Made by a program: the position numbers and the translations under genes. Of a DNA stretch of 64,000 nucleotides, positions 41,490 through 52,736 are shown in pieces. Positions within the stretch are counted from its first letter, which is position 1; each line of letters begins with the position of its first letter. Under the pieces are notes generated by a model. It made no database searches, was not told the DNA's origin, and was given only the letters and a program-made list of their open reading frames with translations. This stretch comes from Ilyonectria destructans (taxonomy: Eukaryota; Ascomycota; Sordariomycetes; Hypocreales; Nectriaceae), in NCBI GenBank assembly GCA_020740775.1, contig JAHEWK010000015.1, forward strand, positions 1,302,001 to 1,366,000. Reading direction: 5' to 3'.

Positions 41490-43322
41490 TCAACTAAATA
41501 GACCTTCAGTTTTACTCCAGTGCTTGCCTTTAGCCAGAAGAATATCATCCAAATCCAAAGCATTTCCTTTCTGCTCTTCAGCAGGATGAACCGACCAGCT
41601 ACAAATACCAAGACGTTTCCAGTACTGACTACCTCCCAGAGAATCCAGCCGTAATATCATTGCCCAAAATTTGTCAACGCGGAGACTGCCTTCACCTTGG
41701 AGCTTGAAACGACCCCACCTTCTCTGGGCGAGCAGAAAGACTTGGAATTGGCTATTGGAATCCAATTGTGCCAGGGTCTCTGCGGTCTGGAGCATAGCTG
41801 CATTGACTTCAGCCGGGATGTTGTCAGTTAAACCAATAGTACCCAGATACCATGTATCAGCATGTCGGGGGATGGTAGATGCAGGATTATAATCCAGGTC
41901 AATTTCGAGGTCTTGAATCAGGCTCGGGTAATTCTCAATTTGACGCCGCCATGCTGCTAGAAGAAGGTAGTAGGGGCATACACGCCCTTCAAGGTAGCCG
42001 AATAATGTGTTGTTATGCCTTCGATTGGCAAGCTTACACATTGTTATTCTCTTTCCCCTTTCGGAATCATCGATGCCTGCATGGTCTATGTCTCTGAGTC
42101 CGAGCTGGAGGTCATGGTTTGCCTTGAAAGCGTCCACTTTCATCGACTGAAGGGACAGCGGAACGCGAGAGTCGGATGATAGTCGCCAACCTTTACCAAT
42201 CGGAGGTTCCTTGTCGTAGACGTGCAACTGACTTAGGGTAGGAATCTTTTCTAGCAAGAGTGCCCCAAGCTCGTCTTCGAGTTCCTGCTGTTTGTAGTTC
42301 TTCTGTGGATGGCCATTGGCTTTAGCCTTTCCAACTTGAACGTCATCGCCGAAGATTTGCATAATCGCATATACACGGTCGACATCCACAGTAGTTTTTC
42401 TGAACTTGGCCACTGCTAAGATTGCCATTGGGTTATTTCCCGCTAGAGCAGGTAAGCCAGACTCGGTCAAATGCTGAACGATCTCGCGGATGCATTTCCC
42501 CTCATTAGGCTTCAAGGGAGCAAGACAGTCCAGGGCAAATGCCAGCAGTGCATCGCATCTGTCGGAGACGTAGTTGAGCCGCAACGGGCCCGGCTGAGGT
42601 GGATTTGTGTTGATAGTCATGGCGCCTTTCGAAAGAATAATTGCACGGCGGCCGATAAAAGCCTCCTGCAAAGTCCAGAGCGAGGAGAACCAAGGATCTT
42701 GGACAAGGTGTTTGGTTCTCTTGGCTGTTTTTACCGGCCAGTCGCTGTTACTGATATTGTTCGAATAGTGATCAGACCCTCCCTTTCCTCCCGAAGCAGT
42801 CGTTACCAAGTCACCATAAATCTCAACCAGGGATTTCTCATCAAGGTGGCTCAGCCAGACGTACACATTCTGTGCGTTTCGAAAAATCCGCGCCTGTCGA
42901 CCGACTTCCAAATACTTTCTCGGTTTCTCTCGTTGATCGATGCAAGCAACATCAAGCCAGAGGAATTCGATAGTAGAAGAAGGTGTCCCTTCTGCGCCCT
43001 GGGGCTCGGGCGTGACGGCCCGTTTGATGACGTCTTCGAACTCTCCAACTTCGAAATGATCTGGACGGATTCGTGGAATAGTCCACGGCACTTTTTGAAT
43101 GGCAATAGCTTTGACATTGGGAAAATGCGCATCATTTTCTATCTCAAAATGCCCCCAGGTATAGGAAAGCGCATTATAAGCTGGATTCGGGGAGGAACCA
43201 TAGATATTCCCCGGTTTCCACCTGTAAGGCGTCATTGTCTTGACATGTAGTAGAAGGCGCGGCCACGGTCCTGCATTGTCAAAGGCAGGGTGATCTTTGT
43301 CAATCTCAGCCATAGCGAACAA
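41490..43322 (-). CDS. HET-domain (heterokaryon incompatibility-like) protein
   Basis: This is one exon of 610 residues. The HET domain (PF06985) is recognised by YNALSYTWG (about residues 49-57), FLWLDVACIDQ (about 120-130), the RIFRNAQNVYVWL strand and the W-F-S-S-L-W-T-L-Q-E-A-F motif, in the usual order. The C-terminal 300 residues carry no recognised repeat or NTPase. HET proteins trigger programmed cell death on contact between genetically unlike hyphae, or act in other self/non-self responses; most of the many paralogues have no known role. AT-rich islands on both sides suggest a dynamic location. The ATG at 43322 is followed by a second one at 43313 (AMAEID), either of which may be used. 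Confidence 0.88.
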   Translation of the reverse strand: MFAMAEIDKDHPAFDNAGPWPRLLLHVKTMTPYRWKPGNIYGSSPNPAYNALSYTWGHFEIENDAHFPNVKAIAIQKVPWTIPRIRPDHFEVGEFEDVIKRAVTPEPQGAEGTPSSTIEFLWLDVACIDQREKPRKYLEVGRQARIFRNAQNVYVWLSHLDEKSLVEIYGDLVTTASGGKGGSDHYSNNISNSDWPVKTAKRTKHLVQDPWFSSLWTLQEAFIGRRAIILSKGAMTINTNPPQPGPLRLNYVSDRCDALLAFALDCLAPLKPNEGKCIREIVQHLTESGLPALAGNNPMAILAVAKFRKTTVDVDRVYAIMQIFGDDVQVGKAKANGHPQKNYKQQELEDELGALLLEKIPTLSQLHVYDKEPPIGKGWRLSSDSRVPLSLQSMKVDAFKANHDLQLGLRDIDHAGIDDSERGKRITMCKLANRRHNNTLFGYLEGRVCPYYLLLAAWRRQIENYPSLIQDLEIDLDYNPASTIPRHADTWYLGTIGLTDNIPAEVNAAMLQTAETLAQLDSNSQFQVFLLAQRRWGRFKLQGEGSLRVDKFWAMILRLDSLGGSQYWKRLGICSWSVHPAEEQKGNALDLDDILLAKGKHWSKTEGLFS

Positions 43323-44794
43323 AATACCGAGATAGCAGGGCCAGCTCTTGTCCCTAATAAATCGTCGGATTTAAAATGTTTTGTGGTTCAACTTTGAAGG
43401 ATGAATATGAACTGAGAATTTGCGGATGATAAGTTGGGCTACGAACCTTGTGAGCGGGGTAACAATTTATATTACCGCCTTCTAGGACTCTAGAACTACG
43501 TGGCTGCTATCTATTGGGCGCTCGCCGCCACCATAGAGCAAGCTGGAGTCTTGCATATGATATAGTAAGCATTGTGTTACTCGGCGAAGTGAATTGAAGA
43601 CTAACCCTAATATATAATAACCGGCCCTCCTAAAACCTTTGCCTGCTGTAAACCTTCAACTAAACCCTTCGCCCCTTGATAACTTATAAAGCAGCTAAAT
43701 ATTGAATTTTCTCTGATAGTTTTAGCAGTATTAATAGCAATATTTATTTTAATCTATCTTTTTTCTTTTCTTTTTTTAAAAAAAAGAATATTTATTATAA
43801 TATTTTAAAAGTGTGTTTTTTTATTAATTAGGAGAAGAATAATTCTATAATCTTATATTAAAATAATTATATTTTAATTTCAATTAGACTTTTAAATTAT
43901 TAAAACTTTAGTGTATTTAATAACTATCCCCTTATATGTAGAAGTTGCTTCTATGTAGTTATTAAACTCTTCCGGTCTACCTACATCCCTTAATTCAGCA
44001 TGTAGGGATACAGGGATAGAAACAGAGTAGAGGCCTCCTGGAAGCTTAATAGTAGCCAGTTACAGATAATTTGGTAGGATAAATAGATGAGATTTTAACA
44101 ACACTTTATAGAGGTCTAGAAAGGGGGTTTGAGAGGAAACATTCAGAGCAGCTCTGGGCAGAACACGATCCGACATTCCACGCGTACAACCACCAATATC
44201 GAGATCAAGGTGACCGCCGTTTTCGAGCTTGGGGACCCGTCTCTGAATGACAGGCGAGGACAAGGAGGTCGACAGCGACGAAGATGGTGGTGGTAGTGAT
44301 GATGATTTAAAAGCCCAGAAGAAAGTCAAGAGTAATAAGGGAACTGTACAGGGGAAGAGTATTGTTGATACTATTATTGGTGTTTTTTTTTACTGTTGAG
44401 CTTCTAGTCCCCCCTCTGGGTATGTGTGTACTAGGGCACCCTAACCTCTTGGTACAGGGGAAGAGTGAGCAGAAAGCTGACGAGGGCTGCACGGGCTGAG
44501 CCGGGCCAATGCACCGCTGAGCCGGCTGAGACACATGTGAAAATTCATCCATCCTACAATCCTTTAGTGGCCAATTGCCCACTGTCCTTCTAAGTGTTGC
44601 AATCCCGCTACGGCAAAAGGGAATGATTACTCCTCTTACCGGTAGCGTTATTGTAGTCTATATCTCCGTCTGATACTAAGAACCCATCGACTGGAGATTG
44701 GTTTTGTGAGTAGTAAGAATACAATGGGTAAAATGGAATAGTGCGTTATTGCAGATGAACACAGGCTTCTCTACAACTCAAACAGACGAGTATA
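43323..44794. other. AT-rich island and gene-free stretch
   Basis: Between about 43680 and 43960 the sequence is very AT-rich (long T/A runs such as 43741-43800), as expected of a mutated repeat relic. The rest holds only short frames. A shortened copy of the dispersed repeat lies at 44607-44633. No gene is called. Confidence 0.5.
44607..44633 (-). repeat. Dispersed repeat, short copy 3
   Basis: On the minus strand it reads AGGAGTAATCATTCC then CTTTTGCCGTAGC, matching the inner 27-28 bases of copies 1 and 2 with a few changes. It is in the same orientation as copy 2. Confidence 0.45.
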
Positions 44795-44798
44795 GAAT

Positions 44799-46469
44799 TT
44801 ACAGACGATATCTGAAGCCTGAAATATTCCAGTCCGTAACATCCTCGTAGTCCTCTGCACGCAACTCGACATTGTCAACCATAGCAGCAAGGTCGGCTTG
44901 GTCAGGCCTAGCATCGCTAGGAACTACCTTACCGCCACCGACGGCACCAGAACTACTAGCTGACCCTTCGAAGCCCTCAGCACCAGCTCGTTTCTTGTTT
45001 ATCCACTGCAGGTACACGCGCAGAGTCATGCCAGAACAGCAACCAGCGCGTAGCAGATCATGATTGTTCGAAAGGCCGTGTTGTAATGCGGCTCCTCGGA
45101 CGCCATGAAGAAGTGCGGGCCGGCGATGTTGCCCGCGCAGTAGGCGATGAAGAGAAGCGCAGACATGGTCATCTTCTTGGTCACGCCGCGACAGTTGGCT
45201 TGCACCAGCGACAGGGCCAGCGGCATGACGGCCGGGCCGGTGCAGAGCAGAAAGTAGGCGAACAAGTGCACGCCCTTTGCGGGGATCTGGTCGCGAGAGT
45301 AGATGACGGCCGAGCCGACGATGCAGGGGATGACGACGCAGACGATGAGGATGCAGTTCATCTTGCGGAAACGGCCCGCGAGCCAGCCCGTGCCGAAGAT
45401 GACCAAGGCCGCCAGGATCGAGTATGGGATGTTGATCAGGGTCGACTGCAGGCTGGTGAAGCCGAACGATTTGATGACCAGGTTTGCAAAATTTTGGGTG
45501 CCGCTGTTGGGGATGCTCTGGACAAGCTCGATGCCAAAGACGAGCCATGTTTTGGGATCGATGAGGGCTTCCTAAGAAATGTTCAGCCAACCTTTGATGA
45601 GAGGCATGAGGGCGAGACATGGAGAACATACCTTGAACTGGTCCCACCGCCAATGCGACTCCTCGGTGCGACCGGTGCCGGCGATAACAACTCGATCGCC
45701 AGCATATTGCCTCTCTTCGGGAGACAGAAAGCGCGCCGAGGAGATGGTGTTTGGGAGGAAATACCAGATAGCAAGGGTCCACAAGAAGGTCAGGACGCCA
45801 AGGATGATGTACATCCAGTTCCATGCACCAACACTGTCGTCGATGTGGCCGATCCCAAAGGCCAGCAGACTGGCGACCATGCCGCCGATGGAGTTCCCGG
45901 CGAACCAGATCCCGGTCCTCGTGGGGATCTCGTCGCGCGTGTACCACGTCGACGTGAGGAACATGAAGGCGGGCGTGATGGTGGCCTCGCAGACACCGAG
46001 GAGGAAGCGCACCGTCAAGAGGCCGCCGTAGTTGGTGCAGGCCGCCGTGACGGCGACAATGGCGCCCCAGAATAGCGTGTTTGCCGTCATGTACCAGGCC
46101 ACCGGGAGGCGGGCGATGAGAAGAGAGGTTGGGTACGTCCAGGCAAAGTAGCCGAAGTAGAAGATGCTGGATACCCAGCTGTAGTCCTGGCCAACGAGGT
46201 TCTATAGGTAGCTGGTAAGCCGACTTGTCTTGTAAAGCAGAAGGGGAACTCACAGTGTCCTCTCGCAGGCCAAACACTGACGCGCTGGATAGGATGGTCT
46301 TGTCCATGAAGTTGAACATGTAGGTGACGAATAGCACGGGGATGATGTTGTAGTCGATCTTCCTCAGCACCCGTTTGGCCATGTCGTTGTCGGCATGGCG
46401 TGATTGGGCGTCGTCTTGTTGAGCCTCGGCGCCGGATTGAGGCCTTGGTTGGTCTTCAGCGGACCCCAT
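44799..46469 (-). CDS. MFS transporter, allantoate-permease (DAL5) type, frameshifted near the end
   Basis: This is a plasma-membrane anion:cation symporter. Exons are 46469-46254, 46201-45632 and 45571 onward. Landmarks are DYNIIPVLFVTYMFNFMDKT, FYFGYFAWTYPTSLLIARLP, the FLLGVCEATITPAF helix with TSTWYTRDEIPTR, and ANCRGVTKKM. The frame ends LVAVLA-stop at 45026, inside the last helix. The next frame continues MTLRVYLQWINKKRAG to 44799, exactly as the family does, so one base appears to be missing near 45030. Truncated product is 443 residues. An upstream in-frame ATG (46589) is less likely. A disabled allele or sequence error are both possible. A relic of the 3' end lies at 41107. Confidence 0.85.
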   Translation of the reverse strand: MGSAEDQPRPQSGAEAQQDDAQSRHADNDMAKRVLRKIDYNIIPVLFVTYMFNFMDKTILSSASVFGLREDTVSSPSALQDKSAYQLPIEPRWPGLQLGIQHLLLRLLCLDVPNLSSHRPPPGGLVHDGKHAILGRHCRRHGGLHQLRRPLDGALPPRCLRGHHHARLHVPHVDVVHARRDPHEDRDLVRRELHRRHGRQSAGLWDRPHRRQCWCMELDVHHPWRPDLLVDPCYLVFPPKHHLLGALSVSRREAICWRSSCYRRHRSHRGVALAVGPVQGMFSMSRPHASHQRLAEHFLGSPHRSQNMARLWHRACPEHPQQRHPKFCKPGHQIVRLHQPAVDPDQHPILDPGGLGHLRHGLARGPFPQDELHPHRLRRHPLHRRLGRHLLSRPDPRKGRALVRLLSALHRPGRHAAGPVAGASQLSRRDQEDDHVCASLHRLLRGQHRRPALLHGVRGAALQHGLSNNHDLLRAGCCSGMTLRVYLQWINKKRAGAEGFEGSASSSGAVGGGKVVPSDARPDQADLAAMVDNVELRAEDYEDVTDWNISGFRYRL

Positions 46470-47235
46470 TTTGTGTCTCCTTGCGACGTGAATGAATTTA
46501 TTGTCGTCTTCGATTTCGTCCCTGTGTGTCCTGGACCGTGGCCCGTTTATGGAGGTGCCAGAAAATGCGGTGGGCCATGGTGCTTCCAAAGGCTCTCTTT
46601 TGAAGGGAATGCCTCACGTACGACCCCACCAGCTATCGTCTATCTTCGCCGCGATACCTACAGTACATCCTTGTGCGGTTTCGGGGCACATTGGGCTTGT
46701 ATGGGAACTTTGCCTATCATTCAATGCACGCCTATCACTCAGTGCAACGTTGCGGATATGACTGCGGGGATAGAGCGGGGAAGAGGAAGACTCGGACGAA
46801 CCAAGGTGGCTTGAGTTGGTTCATCGCGCCACTTCTTATCTTGGGTAGTTGCGATGATCGGCGCGATGCTAGCGCTTTTGTAGTTATTAGAGAAGGTGAA
46901 ATGAAGATCCTTTCCCTTAACTCATCTATTAAGCGGATACATACTCCGTAGAGAAGGGAAGTTCAAGTTCAAGCCCTCCATACAGCGGGGCTCCAGCTTA
47001 GTAATACAGCAGCCCTTCCAGCTCGGAATTGCTTCGCAGTCACGGGATATTTTTGCAGGGATAACTGCAAACCCCGTTGGTTGAGCTCCGTGCTCCTGCA
47101 TGCTCTATGCCGGTTAGACTGCTTTTGATCATTTCTCACTTCCCCTCTCTCCCCTCTTTGCGACTCTGTTCCATCTTTAATTTAAATCCCCGTGCTTGAG
47201 CCATCTTCCTTGTCGATAATCCCAGAGCCAGTAAC
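46470..47235. other. Divergent promoter region, MFS and methyltransferase
   Basis: This is the shared upstream region of two genes. CT-rich tracts at 47135-47165 precede the methyltransferase start. No coding sequence is recognised. Confidence 0.4.
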
Positions 47236-48820
47236 ATGTCTGGAACGCAGCCTGAGTCGGAATCGCGCCCTGAGCCTGAGCCGGAAGCTCCTCTACCTGT
47301 CGTGGAGCCCGCTTCCGAAGCCGAGACGCCCGCAGCAGGCGAGGGAGAGCTCCAGCCGCCGCAGCACTGGACTCAGCAGCCCCTCAACGATGTAGGTAGT
47401 GACATGCTGCGATATCTGAACCCATCGCAAAGCTAGTCCATAGTGTGTGCTTAATCGGTAGCGCGATATAATACTAACCATCCCCTTCTCAATTAGGGCG
47501 ATGCTGACTCAACGCTGGGCGACGACGCGGCTAGCTCGACGGCATCTATCTCGTCCAGCATCCTAGAGTACCGGACCATCAACGGCCGGACCTACCACAG
47601 CGACCGTGGAAACAGCCAGTACTGGTAGGGATAATCTATCTATCCTCCATCATGCCGAACCGACAGCTAAGGGTTGCAAAGGGGCGCAAACGACAATCTG
47701 CAGAATGAGACGCTGGACATCCAGTAAGACCCGACACGGCACGAGGGCCTCGTATAATGCTCATATGGAGGTGCCAGAAACCACGTCTTTACGCTCGCCC
47801 AGGGTGGCAAGCTTCACTTCGCTCCTCTGTCGGAACGTATCGAGGTAGGTCGGATTGGACAGGAACCATGATCGAACGCTGGCTGACGGTCAATCCAGAA
47901 AGTCGTCGATATTGGAACGGGAACCGGAATCTGGGCCATGTATGCTTCCCAACCGTCGTCGTGTACTTGTCGCGACACAACGCGACACAGGCTAATCTAG
48001 GACCCGCAGCGACTTTGGCGATCAGTATCCCGATGCCGAGGTCACCGGCACGGACCTGTCTCCCATTCAGCCGTCTTGGGTCCCGCCCAACGTGCATTTG
48101 TAAACAGAACCACGCCGTCGACCTGTTTCCACAACCGCTAATCTCCAATTGCCCTACAGCCAGATCGATGACTTTACTCAAGAGTGGACCTTTGCCGAAA
48201 ACTCGCTCGACTACGTGCACATGCGATGGCTCATCGGCTGCGTAACGGACTGGACCGCGCTATTCCAGCAGGCATACAAGTGCCTCAAGCCCGGCGGTTG
48301 GATCGAGTCCTTCGAGTGCAACGGCTACTTCGAATCCGACGACGGCACCGTCACCGAGACATCGGCCTCGGCCCAGTGGGGCATCATCTTCCGCGAGGGC
48401 GCCAAGAAGCTGGGCTCTAAAGCATCCTTCGCCGTGGTCCGTGACGAACTCCAGCGCAAGTGTCTGGCCGAGGCGGGCTTTGAAAACATCGAAGAGAAGC
48501 CCATCAGGGTGAGTTTTCCCTCTTTTTTCTCCTTAAACGCGCCTCGATCTAGCTTGCGAGACTTGACCTGACATGAATACCAGCTCCCAACCTCTGCCTG
48601 GCCCAAGGACCCGAAACTACGCGAAATCGGCCAGTTCACCAAAGCCGCCATTGAGAATGACATCGAGGGCTCGATTGGCTTCATGGCTATCCAGTTGGGC
48701 TGGTCTCAGGAAGAAATCACCGTGTACGCCGCTCATCTGCGCAAGGAGTTGCGCGGCGGTAAGGTGCACGCCTTCTATCGCGCAAATGTGGTCTGGGCCC
48801 AGAAGCCGTTTGAACAGTAA
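47236..48820 (+). CDS. LaeA-like SAM-dependent methyltransferase, 8 exons
   Basis: Exons are 47236-47391, 47497-47624, 47682-47723, 47778-47844, 47899-47939, 48001-48099, 48160-48508 and 48584-48820; they join to 372 residues in frame. The N-terminus is a Pro/Glu-rich tail. The family block [20 protein letters not shown] precedes SAM motif I ([13 protein letters not shown]), then [30 protein letters not shown] and [11 protein letters not shown]. The class I fold is typical of the large LaeA-like group, whose members include regulators of secondary metabolism and enzymes methylating small molecules or proteins; the substrate here is unknown. A decayed paralogue lies at 28762. It converges with a PTH11-like gene 155 bases away. 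Confidence 0.9.
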
Positions 48821-48975
48821 GGATGGACATCGGTTCCGTTTATAGCATCTTAGTACTTTGCATTTCTTGACGAAGCACATCAAATGGCACTGCAAATCCC
48901 ACAGGTTGCGTGGGTGACAGAGAAATTACAGTCTGACACCGGGAGCGAGTTTGAATGACTGCATTGGCCCGGATT

Positions 48976-50287
48976 TTATTTTCTCCTAGGTTCTGGTAAC
49001 CTTCCATTTGTGCTAGTATAAATTTGCGAGTAATATGCTGCCACCGTACCAGCCACGAGGTTCTTTTCGCTGTCGTTGTCACTACCCGTCGTAGTCTTCA
49101 TCTCGAAGGACTGCTCCACGTTGATTCCCCGAGTATCAGTGTCGACAATGGAGCCGTTGTTGCGAGTGTTGTGTGTAATATTGTCGTAGTTGTGCGAGCT
49201 GCCGTGTGTATAACGATCACCACTGGTATGCTTTGAGGAGTGGTTGAAAGAGCTAACGAGGCCGGGGAAGGTCCTAGACGAGAGCGGTTTAAGTGAAGGA
49301 ACACAGGCGCAGATAATGGCGATGTTGCACTCGAGGCCGGACCAGATGGCAATGTCGATTCCCTTGACTGTGATCCGTTAGCTCTATCCTGTCGTCGTCT
49401 CGAGACCGCTTACCTGGTCGTTCAGAAACAGGAACCGAACTATAAGCCCAGAGGGAGTACAGCCTGATGATGGCGATAATGCAAGCACTATGTATCATAT
49501 CAACACCGAAATCTTCCAACGAGGGAGAGTGTGATACTTACACACCACCAGCGGCAAATACTCCCATCAGAACAAACTTGACCCTTCTCGCGATTTGCAA
49601 GCCCTTCAGGAATGGCATCGGCGCGACCAGCAGCACAATATCATTCACGATATTAATGCCCGCAAACGCGTATCGCATCGCTCGATTGTCGAGACACTTC
49701 CCCGGGATCGAGTCGTCCCAGTACTTCGCAACTGGCCAGCAAGTAATGATGGTCAGCAGCAGACAGAGCGTCCCGTAGATTGAGAGGAAGATTATGAGGC
49801 CAATGAAGAGACGCCTCGCGGCCGGCGTGGCAAAGATGCGCAGACACTGGATTGAGATGGAGAGTTTGACGGCGAGATGGCAGACCGTGTAGGATATGAC
49901 GCTCGCAACTGTCGCTTGGATGAACGGAGAAAGAAGTTTGGGATCAGGGGCCTCGCCCAGACCATAGCGAACCTCTAGCACGCCGTCAGTTCGAAAGCTT
50001 CTAGGTTATTCTGCATTAGTCCTTACGCTCCATGACTGCGATTAAGAACCCCAAGGCGCCGAACTGATAGAATGTCAGCGATCATCAGCAATCCAGAATC
50101 AGATTCCGAGGCATCTTCATACCGTGGAAATTACAATGAAACCATCATCGGCGCCCACACTCCTCACCAGCCATACCCGCGTGAAGATTCTCAGAACGAC
50201 AAAAATAATAGCAAGGACAGTGAAGGTAAACCCTACTCCAACCAACGCATAATTTTGCTCCGGAACGAATATGTTTGAAACATACAT
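48976..50287 (-). CDS. PTH11-like / fungal rhodopsin-domain seven-helix membrane protein
   Basis: Exons are 50287-50123, 50063-50027, 49974-49542, 49487-49414 and 49367-48976; they sum to 366 residues in frame. The fungal rhodopsin-like domain (PF20684, SAT4/PTH11 group) shows as VVLRIFTRVWLVRSVGADDGF, YGLGEA, the long second helix pair, ITCWPVAKYWD, IVNDIVLLVAPMPFLKGLQI and W-S-G-L-E-C-N-I-A-I-I-C-A-C-V-P-S-L-K-P. The C-terminus is a hydrophilic tail rich in Ser, Asn and Thr. Such proteins are candidate GPCR-like surface sensors; the ligand is unknown. The start at 50287 is the first ATG in the exon. Confidence 0.87.
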
Positions 50288-52736
50288 CGTCAAGAGTCCA
50301 GGAAACAAAATCCAAGAGCAAAAGGCGTCAGTCTTGATATGTTGAAGCCAGAGCTTGGGCTTGAGTTGGATACGCCTTAGAAGACGGCGGGGCTAAGAGA
50401 GAGGAGTCGATGATCGACTGGGTGGAGTATCTGTCTTATATCCGCGAGACGAAAAGCGTGTTTGAGTGGTCGACATGGTACCGGGCGAGTTCATGCAGGC
50501 CAGGCTGTGGGATGACCCGTACCTGGATGCAAATTCTTCGTCGACTTTCGATTGAGACGCCACCAAAGGATGCCGTACAGTGGTGCATAACATTCCCCGT
50601 AACCGTACATCCCAGTGTACATGTGCCAACTGTTACGCTGGCGGCCAGGTTTACCGAAGCCACAGAGAAGCGAACACCGACCGATGGCCATCCCTCCATA
50701 GAATGAAAAAACCACGCAAGGTTTTTGATTCATCTTATTTTCCCGCCCCCTGCAGTCCGGATTCCGAGTTGGATCCCTGGGACCCTTGTTCTCCAGTGGC
50801 GAGAGGTCGGACTTGAAACTCGATTGTTCCCATGAGGTAGGGTCGGCTAAACGGATGGAGACTCGGTGCACAGTCTACAGTCACATTAAAGGTGCCTGGT
50901 GCTTGGTACCTGAAATCCCACTCTGCAGACACCTAACAGAAAAAGAAAGGTGAGGAAACAAGGGTGCTCGTCGCATTGCAGTGAGGCGCCCGCTTCATAC
51001 CATCTCTGGCTGAAATTAGTGCCTCAAACTGTAAGAAAATACAAACATAAATTAAGAATGGGAGCTGGGAGATGCCCGAAATCCATGGTATTAACTCTTG
51101 TGCGAGCGGCGTTCCTGTCAACGGGACCAGCTTGGTTACGAATGTGTCTCATGCTATCTTTGATGGAATTTGGGGAGTCCAATCCCAGAAGGCACACACG
51201 ACATGCTTCGCTGCCCTTAAAAGAACGAGCATCTCTTGGAAAATTCGTGCCTTGTGTGGTGGATCCTCGTCCTGATCAATCATGGTAGAATAGTTTGCCA
51301 AACTTGGGCATCTGCAGGTATTCTGCAACGATTTTAGGTTGAGGCTTTGAGCTACGGGCCTAAAGCACAAAAAGTCGCACCATGTCTCGTAGTACTCGTA
51401 CCGTATGCATGGTGTGCCTGACTTCGCACCGAGAGAGCATCCAACAAGGAAAAGCAAATACCGAACAGCTGAGACCTGGGTCATTGGCTATAACCAGTTT
51501 AGTGACTTTACTGATGTGAGCCGTCGGCGACCACCATGGCTTCCTCTTCACTCTTGGCGTTCCTACTTATGGTAAGTGGCTTTTTCTGAGTTAACAGTTG
51601 ACAAAGTAAACGTGTTGTCCCGGCCCGTGGGCGTGGGAACCTCTCACGGACCTCGCCGGGAGGGCTCGGCGATGTTGGCATGCGGAGCCTCCGTACGATC
51701 AGAATCAATACCCTGAAATAAAGCCAGTGTCATCCTAAAGGACAATAAGCACTAGTAGATCAAGGATGATAAGCACTAAAGAGATCGACAAGGAGAGCCC
51801 ATGTCCCATCACCTGCATTGTTATTTGCCCACAAACGAGTGTCATTCACTCAACGTTGTTACATGCAACAAATCAGTTTCCCCCACGCGGGCGAACAGCG
51901 CTATTTACTTACCCATGACCGAAGAACGCGAATGAATCCCTACATGGTTCGCCAGGGACATGCCGTGAGCGGCTGTGGCGCTGGTATTTTAAGGCGATTT
52001 CTTATTCCCGGGCACGGGCTTCATGACGCCAATACCGTGGACTGGGGTCGCTAACAACCTGGTCTCGATAACTGTCCATCAGGCGGAGTGTGCAGTAGTC
52101 CAACGGCCGCCGAATCCTTCGCCGGATCCTTCGCCGCCGGACCCAATCCATTGACAGGCTCGGGTGTAAAGTGGCTTGGACTGTTGGCTGCATGGCGTTT
52201 GTGGCACGCCAGCTTCCCGATCCTTTGAGAATTTTCACGAGGTGCGGGAATATCACAAAGTACTTCAAACCAATGAGTCCATGCCAGAAGTGACAATATC
52301 GATTGTGAGCCATTTGCTAGAGTCCCGAGTATAATAGTTCCTGAACCAGCATTATGTCCGTTGTCTCATCGGTCCCGGCACGTCAAAGTTGCTGCAGAAG
52401 GCAATCGGTCGCTTATTAGCGCAATAGGGGGACCTAGTCATATGGGCATGGCATCCTGAACCCTTGCTTCACCCCTTGCGAAAGATGCCTCTTCTCGCAT
52501 CCGCAGTACGTACGGCTTTAAATTGGATATTCCAACACACCCGCGAGGCGACCTGAATGCTGTGCTTCCAAGGGCCCTCGCCGTCGATGACAAATACATG
52601 CTGCATCCGACATGTCACTGTGGCGGCCTCATAAATGCAACCATTCCTCCTGAGACATCGACAACCTGTTCCGGCAGCTTTGACGTCGCCCCGCTTTGCT
52701 CCCACGGATCCTACGACTCAGCACGATCAGCCCATC
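50288..52736. other. 2.4 kb stretch with coding-like minus-strand pieces
   Basis: No gene can be closed here, but 50735-51484 on the minus strand holds several coding-like pieces. One at 51484 starts with a signal-peptide-like segment (VRYLLFLVGCSLGA) and then has several Cys. Another at 50924-50735 reads EWDFRYQAPGTFNVTVDC to a stop. A third (around 51020-51170) reads WDWTPQIPSKIA, stop, DTFVTKLVPLTGTPLAQEL. A decayed or multi-exon gene is possible. The rest shows nothing. Confidence 0.3.

Noticed and set aside
44060..44582. Two minus-strand open frames between the HET and MFS genes
   Set aside because: Ser/Pro low-complexity and no motif; the region is repeat-derived in character.
45086..46075. 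Plus-strand open frame of 329 codons, charged repeats
   Set aside because: Antisense to the GC-rich MFS exons; low-complexity composition, no motifs.
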